A stretch of DNA of 64,000 bases from Candidatus Poribacteria bacterium (GTDB taxonomy: Bacteria; Poribacteria; WGA-4E; WGA-3G), in contig VXMD01000024.1 in assembly GCA_009841255.1 (NCBI GenBank), positions 1-64,000 on the forward strand, read 5' to 3'. Position 1 is the first letter of the stretch. Each line of letters opens with the position of its first letter. The position numbers were made by a program, and so were the translations under genes. Positions 35,876 through 44,445 of this stretch are shown piece after piece. The notes beneath the pieces are model-generated. The model was not told the DNA's origin and made no database searches. It was given only the letters and a program-made list of their open reading frames with translations.

Positions 35876-36628
35876 ATGATAGCATTAAGTGTGAACGTAA
35901 ATAAAATCGCAACACTGCGAAATTCACGGGGTGGTGATATTCCGGATGTGCTCACCGCTGTTGATACCTGCATTGCCGCTGGTGCGCAAGGGATCACCGT
36001 CCATCCGCGTGAGGATCAGCGTCATATCAGACCAACAGATGTACAGGACATCGCCGAACGGTTAATAGAAATCAATACCCAAAAAACACCGAATATCGAA
36101 TATAACATTGAAGGCGATCCACGACCCGATCTCATTGATATGGTACTACGCACAAAACCGACGCAATGCACGCTTGTCCCCGTTGTCGCAGGCGAGATAA
36201 CAAGCCACACCGTCTGGGATATCCGCAAAGATGGCGACACTTTGAAACCGATCATTACGGCATTGAAAAAAGCAAATATCCGTGTGAGTCTATTTAGTGG
36301 GATTGATGTGCAACAGATCGCAAGGACGCGAGACATCGGGGCAGACAGAATTGAACTTTATACTGCCCCTTATGCAATGGCAGAGACAAAGACGGAGATC
36401 GAACGTGAGTTCGCCTTGCTGGAAAATGCGGCAGCAAAAGCAGTGGATTTAGGGCTTGGCGTCAACGCGGGACACGATCTGAATCTCGAGAATCTACCCT
36501 TGATGCAGAAATTAACGGGGCTCCTTGAAGTCTCTATTGGGCACCATCTGATGGCGGATGCTCTCTATATCGGCTTGAAAGCCGCTGTCAAAGCCTATCG
36601 GCGCGCGTTGGGGCAGCAGACGACATGA
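35876..36628 (+). CDS. pdxJ: Pyridoxine 5'-phosphate synthase
   Basis: PdxJ condenses 1-deoxyxylulose 5-phosphate with 3-amino-2-oxopropyl phosphate to make pyridoxine 5'-phosphate (DXP-dependent vitamin B6 route). The 250-residue TIM barrel starts MIALSVNVNKIATLRNSRGG and has the catalytic-site blocks GITVHPREDQRHI, NIEGDP, VSLFSGID, IELYTAPYA, VNAGHDLNLENL and SIGHHLMADALYIGL. GGAGG precedes the ATG by 6 bases. The stop overlaps the next ATG (ATGA), so it is coupled to the HAD phosphatase. Confidence 0.93.
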   Translation: MIALSVNVNKIATLRNSRGGDIPDVLTAVDTCIAAGAQGITVHPREDQRHIRPTDVQDIAERLIEINTQKTPNIEYNIEGDPRPDLIDMVLRTKPTQCTLVPVVAGEITSHTVWDIRKDGDTLKPIITALKKANIRVSLFSGIDVQQIARTRDIGADRIELYTAPYAMAETKTEIEREFALLENAAAKAVDLGLGVNAGHDLNLENLPLMQKLTGLLEVSIGHHLMADALYIGLKAAVKAYRRALGQQTT

Positions 36629-37266
36629 CAACATCCAAAACATGTGCCATCTTCGACTTAGATGGCACACTCATCCGTCTCTCCTCAGAGCAGGTTTTTT
36701 TGACGTATCTGTTGAACCACGGCGAGATCCCTATATCGAATCTGCTTGCGTGGACCCTCAATTTTTTGCGGGTTAAGTCGTTGCCTGTGGCGAAATCCAA
36801 CAAAATTTACCTTCGCGGCTTAGAACAGCATCGCATCCATGAAATTGCCGACCGCTGTTTTGTTGATACATTACGTGCGAGTATCGCGCCTCACATTTCT
36901 GAGTTAATCCACGCCCACCGCGCCGAAGGACGAACCGTTATTCTGATGTCCGGTTCATTGTCGTTTCTCGTTCAGCCGTTTCATGCGCATTTTCAAACCG
37001 ATATGCTGGTCGCGCATGAATTGGAAGTGGTTAATGGCAGATTTACAGGACAACGCATCGGACTGCACCCTTTCGCGGAAAATAAAGCGAAACTCGCCGA
37101 GCAACTCGCGACTGAATATGGGTTTGACCTGAGTACTTCTTATGCCTACGGAAATCATCACACGGATGCACACAAACTGGAATTATTCGGACATCCTGTT
37201 GCCGTCAACCCAGACAAGCAGTTGAGACGCATCGCGACGGAAAAAGGTTGGCATATAGAAGAATGA
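36625..37266 (+). CDS. HAD-IB family phosphatase (SerB-like)
   Basis: A 213-residue haloacid dehalogenase-fold phosphatase. Motif I is IFDLDGTL with the nucleophilic Asp; motif II is LMSGSLSFL; motif IV is the YGNHHTDAHKLELFGHPVAVNPD block, in which the usual Asp-rich GNSxxD has His-His at the middle positions. A helical cap lies at about 20-90. Relatives hydrolyse phosphoserine or lysophosphatidic/histidinol-type phosphates; since SerB and PdxJ both concern serine/PLP metabolism a link is tempting but unproven. Starts and stops overlap both neighbours by four bases. Confidence 0.85.
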   Translation: MTTSKTCAIFDLDGTLIRLSSEQVFLTYLLNHGEIPISNLLAWTLNFLRVKSLPVAKSNKIYLRGLEQHRIHEIADRCFVDTLRASIAPHISELIHAHRAEGRTVILMSGSLSFLVQPFHAHFQTDMLVAHELEVVNGRFTGQRIGLHPFAENKAKLAEQLATEYGFDLSTSYAYGNHHTDAHKLELFGHPVAVNPDKQLRRIATEKGWHIEE

Positions 37267-37973
37267 GACTTGAAAAGTACATTGCGACCTCAGGAATCGC
37301 CTCGCGGCGGTCGGTGAAAAAGAGCATCCGAGATGGGGCTGTCACTGTCAACGGCGAACCCGTTTTGGTGCCGGGACACCCGATCAAGGTAGGTATTGAT
37401 GCTGTTGAATTTGAGGGTAAACAGATTGAGCCGTTAGCAGAACACCTCTATCTGATGCTGAATAAACCGGCAGGATATCTAACGACGCGTCGCGATGAAC
37501 GTGGGCGCCCGACTGTCATGGATCTACTCACAGATCTGCCTAATACCCTCTATCCTGTCGGACGCTTGGACTTGGAAACCGAGGGACTTCTTCTTTTTAC
37601 AGACGATGGAGACTTTGCTCACCGGTTGCTACATCCGAGCCATGAAGTAGAGAAAACCTATCTGGTGTGGGTGAGGGGTGTGCCGAGCGACGACGCGGTT
37701 CAACAGTTGCGTCAGGGTATTATGATTCCGAGTGGAACAACGGCACCGGCGAAGGTCAAGCGTTTAAAAAGCAGTAAAGATGGCACGACAGCGAAATTTG
37801 AGGTTGTGATTCACGAGGGAAAAAAACGGCAGGTTCGTTTAATGTTTAAAGCCGTGGGACATCCGGTAATTCGCTTGAAGCGGGTCCGAATTGGTAATTT
37901 ACGGTTAGGCAAGCTTCCGTCTGGACGGTATCGCTTTCTAACGTCAGAGGAGATCTCCAAGTTGATGGTGTAG
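37263..37973 (+). CDS. Pseudouridine synthase, RsuA/RluB/E/F family
   Basis: A 236-residue enzyme that isomerises uridine in rRNA. N-terminal S4 RNA-binding domain (MRLEKYIATSGIASRRSVKK to VTVNGEPV), then the catalytic domain with the family motif GRLDLETEGLLLFTDDG carrying the nucleophilic Asp, and HEGKKRQVRLMFKAVGHPV near the C terminus. The last feature favours RluB-like members over RsuA. The ATG at 37263 overlaps the HAD stop (ATGA); a TTG at 37248 is rejected. Last gene of the gdhA/pdxJ cluster; a palindrome begins at its stop codon. Confidence 0.9.
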   Translation: MRLEKYIATSGIASRRSVKKSIRDGAVTVNGEPVLVPGHPIKVGIDAVEFEGKQIEPLAEHLYLMLNKPAGYLTTRRDERGRPTVMDLLTDLPNTLYPVGRLDLETEGLLLFTDDGDFAHRLLHPSHEVEKTYLVWVRGVPSDDAVQQLRQGIMIPSGTTAPAKVKRLKSSKDGTTAKFEVVIHEGKKRQVRLMFKAVGHPVIRLKRVRIGNLRLGKLPSGRYRFLTSEEISKLMV

Positions 37974-37993
37974 GTGCGGTTTCTAACCGCACC
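37973..37993. repeat. Dispersed palindrome after the pseudouridine synthase
   Basis: GGTGCGGTT, TCT, AACCGCACC, a perfect 9-bp stem whose first base is the last base of the stop codon. It lies between convergent genes and could stop transcription of both, though no T-run follows. Confidence 0.8.
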
Positions 37994-38005
37994 TATCGGA
38001 AAGTG

Positions 38006-38920
38006 TTAGTTAGAACTTGCCAAATCTTTGACCCGTTCCAGCATCCCCTCAGCGTTCTGCCTTATGTTCTCATCCTTCGCATGATGGGATAATTTCTCGA
38101 GCACCGCGATCGCATCTTCAAAATGCCCTTTGATGGCGTATGTCACACCGAGATAATACTGAGCAGGTTCATAGTCATCGCTTTTGGAATAGGTGTCTAT
38201 GACCGTTTTGAAGTGAGAGATAGCCTTTTCAAAGTATGTCTCCGCTTCTTCGGTGTTTTCAAGCATAGCCTGTTCAACCAGTGCACCGTAAGCGAGTCCC
38301 AATTGGGTGTGCAGGTTTGGGATGAGCTTCGTGCGGTTTCTTGGGTCATTTTCAAACGCTTTTTTACTGAAAGTGCCTGCTTTTTCAAGCTGCTTCCGTT
38401 CGATGTAGGTAAGCGCGACTTGCGCGTTGAGTTTAGCATCGTCCGGTTTTTTCTTGAGTTCGTTGAGTTTCTTCGAAAAGGTTTCCTCTTTCGCCAAAGC
38501 ATCTTTCATAATCGGTGAAAACTGTTCCGGTGTGAGAAATCCTGAAGCTCTTTGGATGAGCCCTCCATCTGGACTGACGAACAGGACAGCTGGATACCCC
38601 ATGACACCGTATCGGCTTCGGGTCTCTTCATTGATAGGATAATCCTTATCCTCCGGATTCACTTTGACGGGAACAAACTTTTCAGAGAGCTCGATAATGC
38701 GAGCATCCGTAAACGTTTCGGCATCCAGCCGCTTACAGAACCCTCACCAATCGGTGTAGAAGTCCATCATCATAGGCTTGCCAGTCTTCGCGGCTTTTGC
38801 TATGCTATCCTCAAGCGTTTTTTCCCATTTAACTTCCTCGCTCGCGACGAGCGCGGGGACTGTGCCTACCATTAGCAGCAGGACCCCGAGTGATATGCGG
38901 CGAAAAACAGAATTGAACAT
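38006..38920 (-). CDS. Exported thioredoxin-like TPR protein, probable selenoprotein (UxxC)
   Basis: Reading from the ATG at 38920 (AAGGAG upstream), a signal peptide (LGVLLLMVGTVPALVA) is followed by a thioredoxin fold. The frame contains one TGA, at 38746-38744, exactly at codon 59 where MMDFYTDW-x-GFCKRLDAETF demands the first Cys of CxxC. Past the TGA the frame is intact for 245 codons: cis-Pro110 in GVMGYPAVLF, then at least three TPR-like helical repeats to the C terminus. Read as selenocysteine the product has 304 residues with motif U59-G-F-C62. A hairpin with G-containing loop follows at SECIS distance. Alternatives are a nonsense mutation or sequencing error; the exact placement argues against both. 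Translating only from 38662 (GTG) would lose the active site. Confidence 0.82.
38709..38736 (-). promoter_or_regulatory. Candidate bacterial SECIS element
   Basis: Starting 12 bases after the TGA, CGGC (38731-38728), loop TGGAT, GCCG (38722-38719) form an apical hairpin; GTAA (38736-38733) can pair with TTAC (38712-38709) below an internal loop. Sixteen bases separate the TGA from the apical loop and the second loop base is G, as in known bacterial SECIS hairpins. Confidence 0.55.
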
Positions 38921-39001
38921 GAATTTTCTCCTTTTTCGTTTAATAACGTTTTAATTTCCAATTTTATTAATTTTAACAGGCCCCTTCACTTATTGTTGGA
39001 T

Positions 39002-39187
39002 TCACATCTCTTCGCTCCGCTCAAGCGCAGCTGCGCTGGTTGTTTTGCTCGATAGCGTTGTCCGACACTTGAAACAGGTAATAATAATTTTAACGAGTTC
39101 TTTCTGTCTGCCAACGTAGGACTGTTTTTGCTCTGTTTGTACGTGCCTTTGGCAGCGAGGACACCACTGTTGCTTTGCTCCTAACAT
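39002..39187 (-). CDS. Small zinc-ribbon protein, hypothetical
   Basis: A 61-residue basic protein with two cysteine knuckles, C9-PR-C12 and C38-FK-C41, which together should bind one zinc. AAAGGAG stands six bases before the ATG, supporting translation. The last 15 residues are non-conserved in style. Similar tiny ribbons bind nucleic acids or serve as regulators, but the function is unknown. It lies between mnmE and the selenoprotein on the same strand. Confidence 0.7.
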   Translation of the reverse strand: MLGAKQQWCPRCQRHVQTEQKQSYVGRQKELVKIIITCFKCRTTLSSKTTSAAALERSEEM

Positions 39188-39282
39188 GATTCACTCCTTT
39201 GTGATGTTGTGTTCAGAATGATACCCTCTGCTCGTATGCGGGAAATAAACACACCTAACCTCGGTAAAAGTTCCCATTTTAT

Positions 39283-40671
39283 TTATTTTCCAACGCAGAA
39301 CTGAGAGAAAATTCTATCCAAAATATCTTCAGTCGTTGTTTTACCGACGATGTCTCCGAGACCGTCCAGACTGATCCGTAGATCCACAGCAACAAGATCC
39401 GGGGGCATCCCCTTTTCGAGACTCTCTATAGCATAATTGAGTCCTTCGTTTGCGCGTCGGAGCGCTTCTTGGTGGCGAGCGTTCGTCACAATTGGGGATT
39501 CACCGACGACTAATTCGCCTCCAAGCAATTCCTCACAGATCGTAGACTTTAGGACATCAAGTCCTTTGCTCTCAGGGATTACTGTTTCGATAACCTGTTT
39601 CTTCGGACAGTGCCCAAGCAATATCGTTGCGGGTGTCACAACTGGTAGATCCACCTTGTTGAGAATAAGAATTGTCTTGGCTGATTGTGCTATCTGTAAG
39701 AGTTCCAAATCTGCGTTGTTCAAGGGTTGCGAGGCATCAAACATCAAGAGTAACAGTTCTGCTCTGTCAAGTACCGCTTTGCTCCGTTCAACGCCCTGTT
39801 TCTCTACAATGTCGTCTGTCTGTCGGATTCCGGCGGTATCAATGAGTTTTAACGGGATGCCGTTGACGTTAACTGTTTCCTCAATTGTATCGCGTGTTGT
39901 GCCGGGTATGTCTGTAACGATTGCCCGTGTCGTTCCAACGAGCGCATTGAGCAGACTTGATTTTCCGACGTTCGGTTTTCCGAGTATAGCGACGTTGACA
40001 CCCTCTGTAATAATCCGACCTTCTGTAGCAGTGTCGAGCAGTGTCGTTAAGTCGTGCTGAATCGTACGGCCCGCTTCGAGCTGCGTTTCTGCCTTCATAA
40101 AATCCAGGTCTTCCTCGGGGAAGTCGATAGATGCTTCAACTTCTGCGAGCAAGTCAGCGAGTCGGTCACTGAGGGAATTTACAATATCCGAAAGTTTTCC
40201 GGCGAGTGCCTCTATAGCGATTTTTCGGCTTAAGTCTGTTTTCGCGGCGATGAGTTCGGCGACCGCTTCCGCTTGTGCTAAATCCAGTCTCCCGTTGAGG
40301 AAGGCACGTTTTGTGAATTCTCCGGGTTCGGCAACCCGCGCCCCGCTTTTCACTATTAGGTCCAACACTGCTGTGAGTGTCACAATTCCACCGTGGCAAT
40401 TAAATTCGACGATGTCTTCACCGGTATATGTCTTCGGTGCGTGCATGATGCCGAGTAACACTTCGTCAATGACATCATCGGATGCATTTGGATTTATGAC
40501 GTGTCCGTACGTAAGCGTATGCGTTGACAGTTTTGTGGGAGATACTCCGCGCGGTGATCGGAACAACTCAGCAGCGATCGGTAGGGCAAGGTCACCACTC
40601 ACTCGGACGATGCCGATGCCGGCTTCACCGCGTGCTGTTGCGATGGCTGCAATCGTATCGTGGAAATTCAT
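39283..40671 (-). CDS. mnmE: tRNA uridine-5-carboxymethylaminomethyl modification GTPase
   Basis: MnmE (TrmE) with MnmG modifies the wobble uridine of certain tRNAs. The 462-residue protein has the N-terminal formyl-THF domain (ATARGEAGIGIVRVSG), a helical domain, and an inserted GTPase with G1 GKPNVGKSSLLN, G2 TTRD, G3 DTAGIR and G4 NKVD. It ends in FCVGK, the conserved catalytic-cysteine C terminus. The ATG at 40671 matches the family start (MNFHDTIAAIATARG); upstream in-frame codons are rejected. mnmG is not in the window. It is last of the yidC-jag-mnmE group. Confidence 0.94.
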   Translation of the reverse strand: MNFHDTIAAIATARGEAGIGIVRVSGDLALPIAAELFRSPRGVSPTKLSTHTLTYGHVINPNASDDVIDEVLLGIMHAPKTYTGEDIVEFNCHGGIVTLTAVLDLIVKSGARVAEPGEFTKRAFLNGRLDLAQAEAVAELIAAKTDLSRKIAIEALAGKLSDIVNSLSDRLADLLAEVEASIDFPEEDLDFMKAETQLEAGRTIQHDLTTLLDTATEGRIITEGVNVAILGKPNVGKSSLLNALVGTTRAIVTDIPGTTRDTIEETVNVNGIPLKLIDTAGIRQTDDIVEKQGVERSKAVLDRAELLLLMFDASQPLNNADLELLQIAQSAKTILILNKVDLPVVTPATILLGHCPKKQVIETVIPESKGLDVLKSTICEELLGGELVVGESPIVTNARHQEALRRANEGLNYAIESLEKGMPPDLVAVDLRISLDGLGDIVGKTTTEDILDRIFSQFCVGK

Positions 40672-40678
40672 AGAAATT

Positions 40679-41302
40679 TTAAGGCTGTTGTGTTGTGACG
40701 ACGACGCGTCGCATCTCACCCTCGCCTTGGCTATAAGTAGACACAACCTCGTCCCCTTTTAAGGCGACATGAATGATACGCCTATCGCGTGCGGACATTG
40801 GTGCCAGGACGACTTCCCTGTCGGTATATCTGACCTTTTCAGCGACCTGGTGCGCCATTTCAATGAGTCGTTCTTCTCGGCGTTCTCGATACCCCTCTGT
40901 GTTGACGAAAACGCGTCTTTTTACAAGTGAGGCTTTGTTAACGATACAATTAAGCAAACGTTCGATTGCATCGAGGGTCTGTCCGTGCTTCCCGATGAGC
41001 AGTGCGGGGCTGTCGGTGACGATATTAAGATGTGTGCTTCCGTCAACAAAGTTTGATTCGACCTCTGCGTCAATCCCCATCCGGGTAAGCATCTCCTTTA
41101 GGATTGTTTCCGGTGCGGAAGAGACATCTTGTTTGAGCGTTGCGCGGATTTTCGCCGGTTTAGCACCGAAGTTCAAAATCCCTTTCGTAGGTTCGTTGAC
41201 GATGTCAATTGTGACTTGATCCCGAGTTGCCTCGAGTTCGGTGAGCGCGTGTTCAATTGCTTCTTCCACTGTATCGCCTTCGGTTTCGATGTAGTGCTGC
41301 AC
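40679..41302 (-). CDS. jag: Jag/KhpB RNA-binding protein
   Basis: A 207-residue RNA-binding protein normally encoded beside yidC. Jag N-terminal domain (about 1-50: VEEAIEHALTELEATRDQVTI, KGILNFGAKPAKI), a linker, a KH domain with GKHGQTLDAIERLLN, and an R3H domain (YRERREERLIEMAHQVAEKV). Starts with GTG at 41302, with AAGGAT 12 bases before. It stops seven bases before mnmE starts. Its upstream region is a dispersed repeat unit. Confidence 0.92.
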   Translation of the reverse strand: MQHYIETEGDTVEEAIEHALTELEATRDQVTIDIVNEPTKGILNFGAKPAKIRATLKQDVSSAPETILKEMLTRMGIDAEVESNFVDGSTHLNIVTDSPALLIGKHGQTLDAIERLLNCIVNKASLVKRRVFVNTEGYRERREERLIEMAHQVAEKVRYTDREVVLAPMSARDRRIIHVALKGDEVVSTYSQGEGEMRRVVVTTQQP

Positions 41303-41320
41303 AGGTTAATATCCTTTTTT

Positions 41321-41676
41321 AATGATACCTTGCGGATCGGTCAAGTGGGTTAATGATTTCACGTGCCTTTACGTATATCTGCCTGCGTGTTTTTGCTTGG
41401 GCGTTTCTGCGTATTGTTGCAGGCTTTTTACTTATACCTTGCGGGTCGGTCGGGTCAATTGAGTGAATAACGTTGCTTTGCGTATATCCGCCTGCGTGTT
41501 TTTGCGAACGCTGAAATCCAATGCGAAGAAAGTCTTTGCTTGGGGTGTTTTTGCTTGGGTATTTCTGCGTATTTCTGCGTATTTCTGCGCATTTCTGCGT
41601 ATTGTTGCAGGCTACGGTCTCGTTAAAACCGCACAAATTTTAATTAGACCTTACGGTTGGGTCAAGTGGGTTAGGG
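41321..41676. repeat. Cluster of dispersed repeat units between yidC and jag
   Basis: The whole gap consists of head-to-tail repeat units: a full unit 41321-41425 (edge AATGATACCTTGCGG, end TTGTTGCAGGCT), a second longer unit 41431-41613 with an internal four-fold 10-bp array ATTTCTGCGT at 41561-41600, and an edge fragment 41640-41676 (TAATTAGACCTTACGG). The full unit is nearly the same as 26476-26580. No ORF. Confidence 0.8.
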
Positions 41677-41685
41677 ACAATTGCT

Positions 41686-43521
41686 TTACTTTCGTTTGGC
41701 GTTGTTCCTTTTCCCCGTGTCTGCTTGTACGGATTGATCCTCGTCAGTCTCACTTCGGTTTTGTAAGTATTGTTGCGCTATTGTGAAAACATTATTGCAT
41801 AACCAATACAACACAAACCCAGATGCCCAGTTATAAAAGATAAAAATAAAAATGAGCGGCATAAACTGCATTAATTTCGCTTGCATGTTGTCTGTTGTCG
41901 GTGCCATGTTGCCGACGAATTTCTGTTGGAGCCACGTTGTCAACCCATTTATTATAGGCAACAGGCGGACGGCATCTATTTGTGTAACAATCAATGGAAT
42001 CGTGAAAGGCAGTTCGATTAAAGTGTCAGGTGCAGAAAGGTCATCGATCCATAACAGGAAAGGTGCTCCACGGAGTTCCACGGCACTTCCAAGAAGCGCG
42101 AAGAGTGCCCAAAAAATCGGAATTTGTGGAAGCCATGGTATACAGCCCCCTAAGGGGTTGACCCCGTGTTCTTTGTAGAGTCGCATTGTGGCTCGATTGA
42201 GTTTCTGCGGGTCATCTCTATATTTCTCCTTCAATTCCACCAATTGTGGTTGAAGTTTCTGCATCTCCTTCATAGATTTATGCGCTTTGCGTGTGAAGGG
42301 ATAGGAAATGACCTTCACCAAAGCGGTCAGGAGGATAATCGCGATGCCGTAGTTTCCAAAGATACTGTGTAGACCTTTGAATATCCAGAGCATCCCCCAT
42401 GCAAGGGGCCAGAAAAATCCGAAATCAATGATTTTTGAGAGGCGCACTGGATTTTCAGGTGCATTCGGTGCCTCTATACCTTTTAGAATTGTATCGTCCT
42501 TGGGTCCGACGTAGAGCCGGAAAACATGCGTCTTCTTCTCCTGTGTCGCGAGATAAAAACTAGGGACTACGAGTGCTGCGGTCTCTGTTGGTGCGGTGAC
42601 AGCGATATCAGTTGTAAGGTTTGCCTGTGGTGTCTCTATAAATTTATATGTAGCGGCAAGCTGCGGATCTGGAATCATCAGTGCACTGAAGTACTGGCTG
42701 TCCATGCCCGCCCAGAGAACTGGCACTAAAGCCTGTTCAGATTTGAGTTCACGCCTCGGTTTATCCTCACCGATATAAGCTTTTGCCCCTTCACTGCCGC
42801 GTCGTCCGCGTTTGCCGCTCTTCTTTTCATGTAGGAGCAGATCGGCGTTGATACCGCGTCCCCACTGAAGTTGATATCCGTTTGCGGGCTCGGTTCCACC
42901 CATAAGTAGCGGTTCGTCAGAGACATTTTGAAAGGTTAGCGTCATATCAACGAAATAATTGTCTGGATTGAAGGTGAACTGCTTTGCAACTTGTAGCTTC
43001 TCTCCGATTGTTGCCCCGAAGATGAGTGTACCAATTTTTTCTCCGTTTGTAATGTCAATTTCGGATTTGTCAGCTCTCCATGTGGCACGAAGTGAATCAA
43101 GTTGCAACTGTGAATTTCCGAACCGGAGTGCGAGGCAGTTAAGTGCGTTTTCAGGAATCAGATTCAAGGGATTTTTATCCACATCTGTTCGGTCTGGAAA
43201 GTGATTTAATTGCCACTGCTTCGCGATTGCGAGTTTTTCGTTAAAAACAATTGTGTAGTTATCGGTTTGAACGTTGATTTTTGCGTCGTCCGGACTTTCC
43301 TCAACCGGTGTCCATAGGTCAGGGCTGACGGAAGCATCGGTTCCATCGAGTGTTTCCTGCGTCGCAGGCCCCGATTGTGTTTCGTTTGGGCTTGATGCTG
43401 CCGGTGTCTCCGTAGTTGCGGGGTCATCGGGTTGAGGGGCAAAACGTTTGCCAAAGAATAGGCTCCATCCGATCATCACAGCAATCATTAGAACCAATGC
43501 AAGAATGTAACGTACTCCCAT
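41686..43521 (-). CDS. yidC: Membrane protein insertase YidC
   Basis: YidC/Oxa1 inserts and folds inner-membrane proteins. The 611-residue protein has TM1 (VRYILALVLMIAVMIGWSLFF), a large periplasmic P1 domain (about 60-355) as in Gram-negatives, and the conserved C-terminal five-helix core starting FFWPLAWGMLWIFKGLHS with the hydrophilic-groove Arg in YPFTRKAHKSM, NPLGGCIPWLPQIPIFWALF and FVLYWLCNNVFTIAQQYLQ. A basic tail (GKRNNAKRK) should bind ribosomes. GAGGAG lies 12 bases before the ATG. Standard neighbourhood rnpA-yidD-yidC-jag-mnmE. Confidence 0.95.
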   Translation of the reverse strand: MGVRYILALVLMIAVMIGWSLFFGKRFAPQPDDPATTETPAASSPNETQSGPATQETLDGTDASVSPDLWTPVEESPDDAKINVQTDNYTIVFNEKLAIAKQWQLNHFPDRTDVDKNPLNLIPENALNCLALRFGNSQLQLDSLRATWRADKSEIDITNGEKIGTLIFGATIGEKLQVAKQFTFNPDNYFVDMTLTFQNVSDEPLLMGGTEPANGYQLQWGRGINADLLLHEKKSGKRGRRGSEGAKAYIGEDKPRRELKSEQALVPVLWAGMDSQYFSALMIPDPQLAATYKFIETPQANLTTDIAVTAPTETAALVVPSFYLATQEKKTHVFRLYVGPKDDTILKGIEAPNAPENPVRLSKIIDFGFFWPLAWGMLWIFKGLHSIFGNYGIAIILLTALVKVISYPFTRKAHKSMKEMQKLQPQLVELKEKYRDDPQKLNRATMRLYKEHGVNPLGGCIPWLPQIPIFWALFALLGSAVELRGAPFLLWIDDLSAPDTLIELPFTIPLIVTQIDAVRLLPIINGLTTWLQQKFVGNMAPTTDNMQAKLMQFMPLIFIFIFYNWASGFVLYWLCNNVFTIAQQYLQNRSETDEDQSVQADTGKRNNAKRK

Positions 43522-43560
43522 CGAGATTAGGTGCTCCTCATTTTTTTATGTTTCTTGTTT

Positions 43561-43681
43561 TTTAATTATACCTTGCGGAGAAACGACGGGGTTTGTACTT
43601 TAGCGGTCATCCTTTGGAGTTGAAGAAATACGCAGAAATACGCAGAAACGCCCAAGCAAAAACCCCAAGCAAAAACCCCTC
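43561..43681. repeat. Dispersed repeat unit upstream of yidC
   Basis: Starts with TTAATTATACCTTGCGG, the same edge as at 26287 and 41321, and ends with several GAAATACGCAGAAA / CCCAAGCAAAAAC copies in reverse orientation relative to the 41.4-kb units. The TATAAT in the edge points toward yidC. Confidence 0.7.
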
Positions 43682-43764
43682 CAAATGTAAAGCGAAGACA
43701 AATTATGCCTTAAATGGCATAATTTCATTACGGACTACGGTTTTGTTGCCATTTCGCATACCCG

Positions 43765-43974
43765 CTATTTTAGAGGATCAAAGCCCCCTGGATGGTAAGG
43801 GTGGCATTTTGAAAGTCGTTTAATTGTGAGCCAGCCCCCTTTGAGCGTGCCGTAGCGTTTTAAGGCTTCGAGTGCATATTGCGAGCAGGTCGGATAGAAG
43901 CGGCAGGAGGGCGGCAACAGTGGAGAAATAAAGCGTCGATAGAAGCGGATGGGTTGTAGAAGTATCACTGTCAT
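43765..43974 (-). CDS. yidD: Membrane protein insertion efficiency factor YidD
   Basis: A small amphipathic inner-membrane factor that assists YidC. The core [63 protein letters not shown] holds the three conserved cysteines. With the ATG at 43974 it has 69 residues, as usual. An in-frame ATG at 44061 would add 29 hydrophilic residues and start 15 bases after rnpA; it cannot be excluded. Confidence 0.9.
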   Translation of the reverse strand: MTVILLQPIRFYRRFISPLLPPSCRFYPTCSQYALEALKRYGTLKGGWLTIKRLSKCHPYHPGGFDPLK

Positions 43975-44076
43975 GTCCAACTTATAGCGTGCCTGCTGGC
44001 TTCTATTTTGTTTTCTATTTTCTTCGTGGTGCTTGCAACGTGGCACGCCTCTATTCCTCATCGACTGTAATCGTTT

Positions 44077-44442
44077 TTACCTTGTCTTAGACCACCGCTG
44101 GACTGGATCGTTTAAAATAGACGCTTTTCGAAAGAGGTGAAACAATCCATCTTTTGCTTCTTGACACGTGAGTTGACACGCTTGTGTTCTTCCGACGACG
44201 ACAATGTCGTATTCAGTTTTTATTTCTGGACGTAACTGTCGAAACGATTCACGAATGAGTCTTTTGACCCGATTTCGTTGAACGCTCTTTCCGACTTTTT
44301 TGCTGACGGTTATTCCCAATCGGAGGTTATTGAAACGGGTGTGGAACACGTATATCACAAAATAGCGATTCCAATACTTACTGCCCTTCTGATAGGCACG
44401 TTGAAATTCCCAACGCTTTTTCAGTTTTTTCGGATCTTGCAT
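44077..44442 (-). CDS. rnpA: Ribonuclease P protein component
   Basis: The protein subunit of RNase P, which matures tRNA 5' ends. 121 residues, basic, with LKKRWEFQRAYQKGSKYWNRYFVIYV at the N terminus (in part) and the signature KKVGKSVQRNRVKRLIRESFR that contains the RNR motif. Normally rpmH (L34) lies immediately upstream; here an HNH endonuclease gene ends three bases upstream instead. Confidence 0.94.
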   Translation of the reverse strand: MQDPKKLKKRWEFQRAYQKGSKYWNRYFVIYVFHTRFNNLRLGITVSKKVGKSVQRNRVKRLIRESFRQLRPEIKTEYDIVVVGRTQACQLTCQEAKDGLFHLFRKASILNDPVQRWSKTR

Positions 44443-44445
44443 GAT

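Noticed and set aside
41321-41676. Repeats between yidC and jag as a CRISPR array
   Set aside because: Units are about 105 bases or 10 bases, directly adjoining, without unique spacers; no cas genes.
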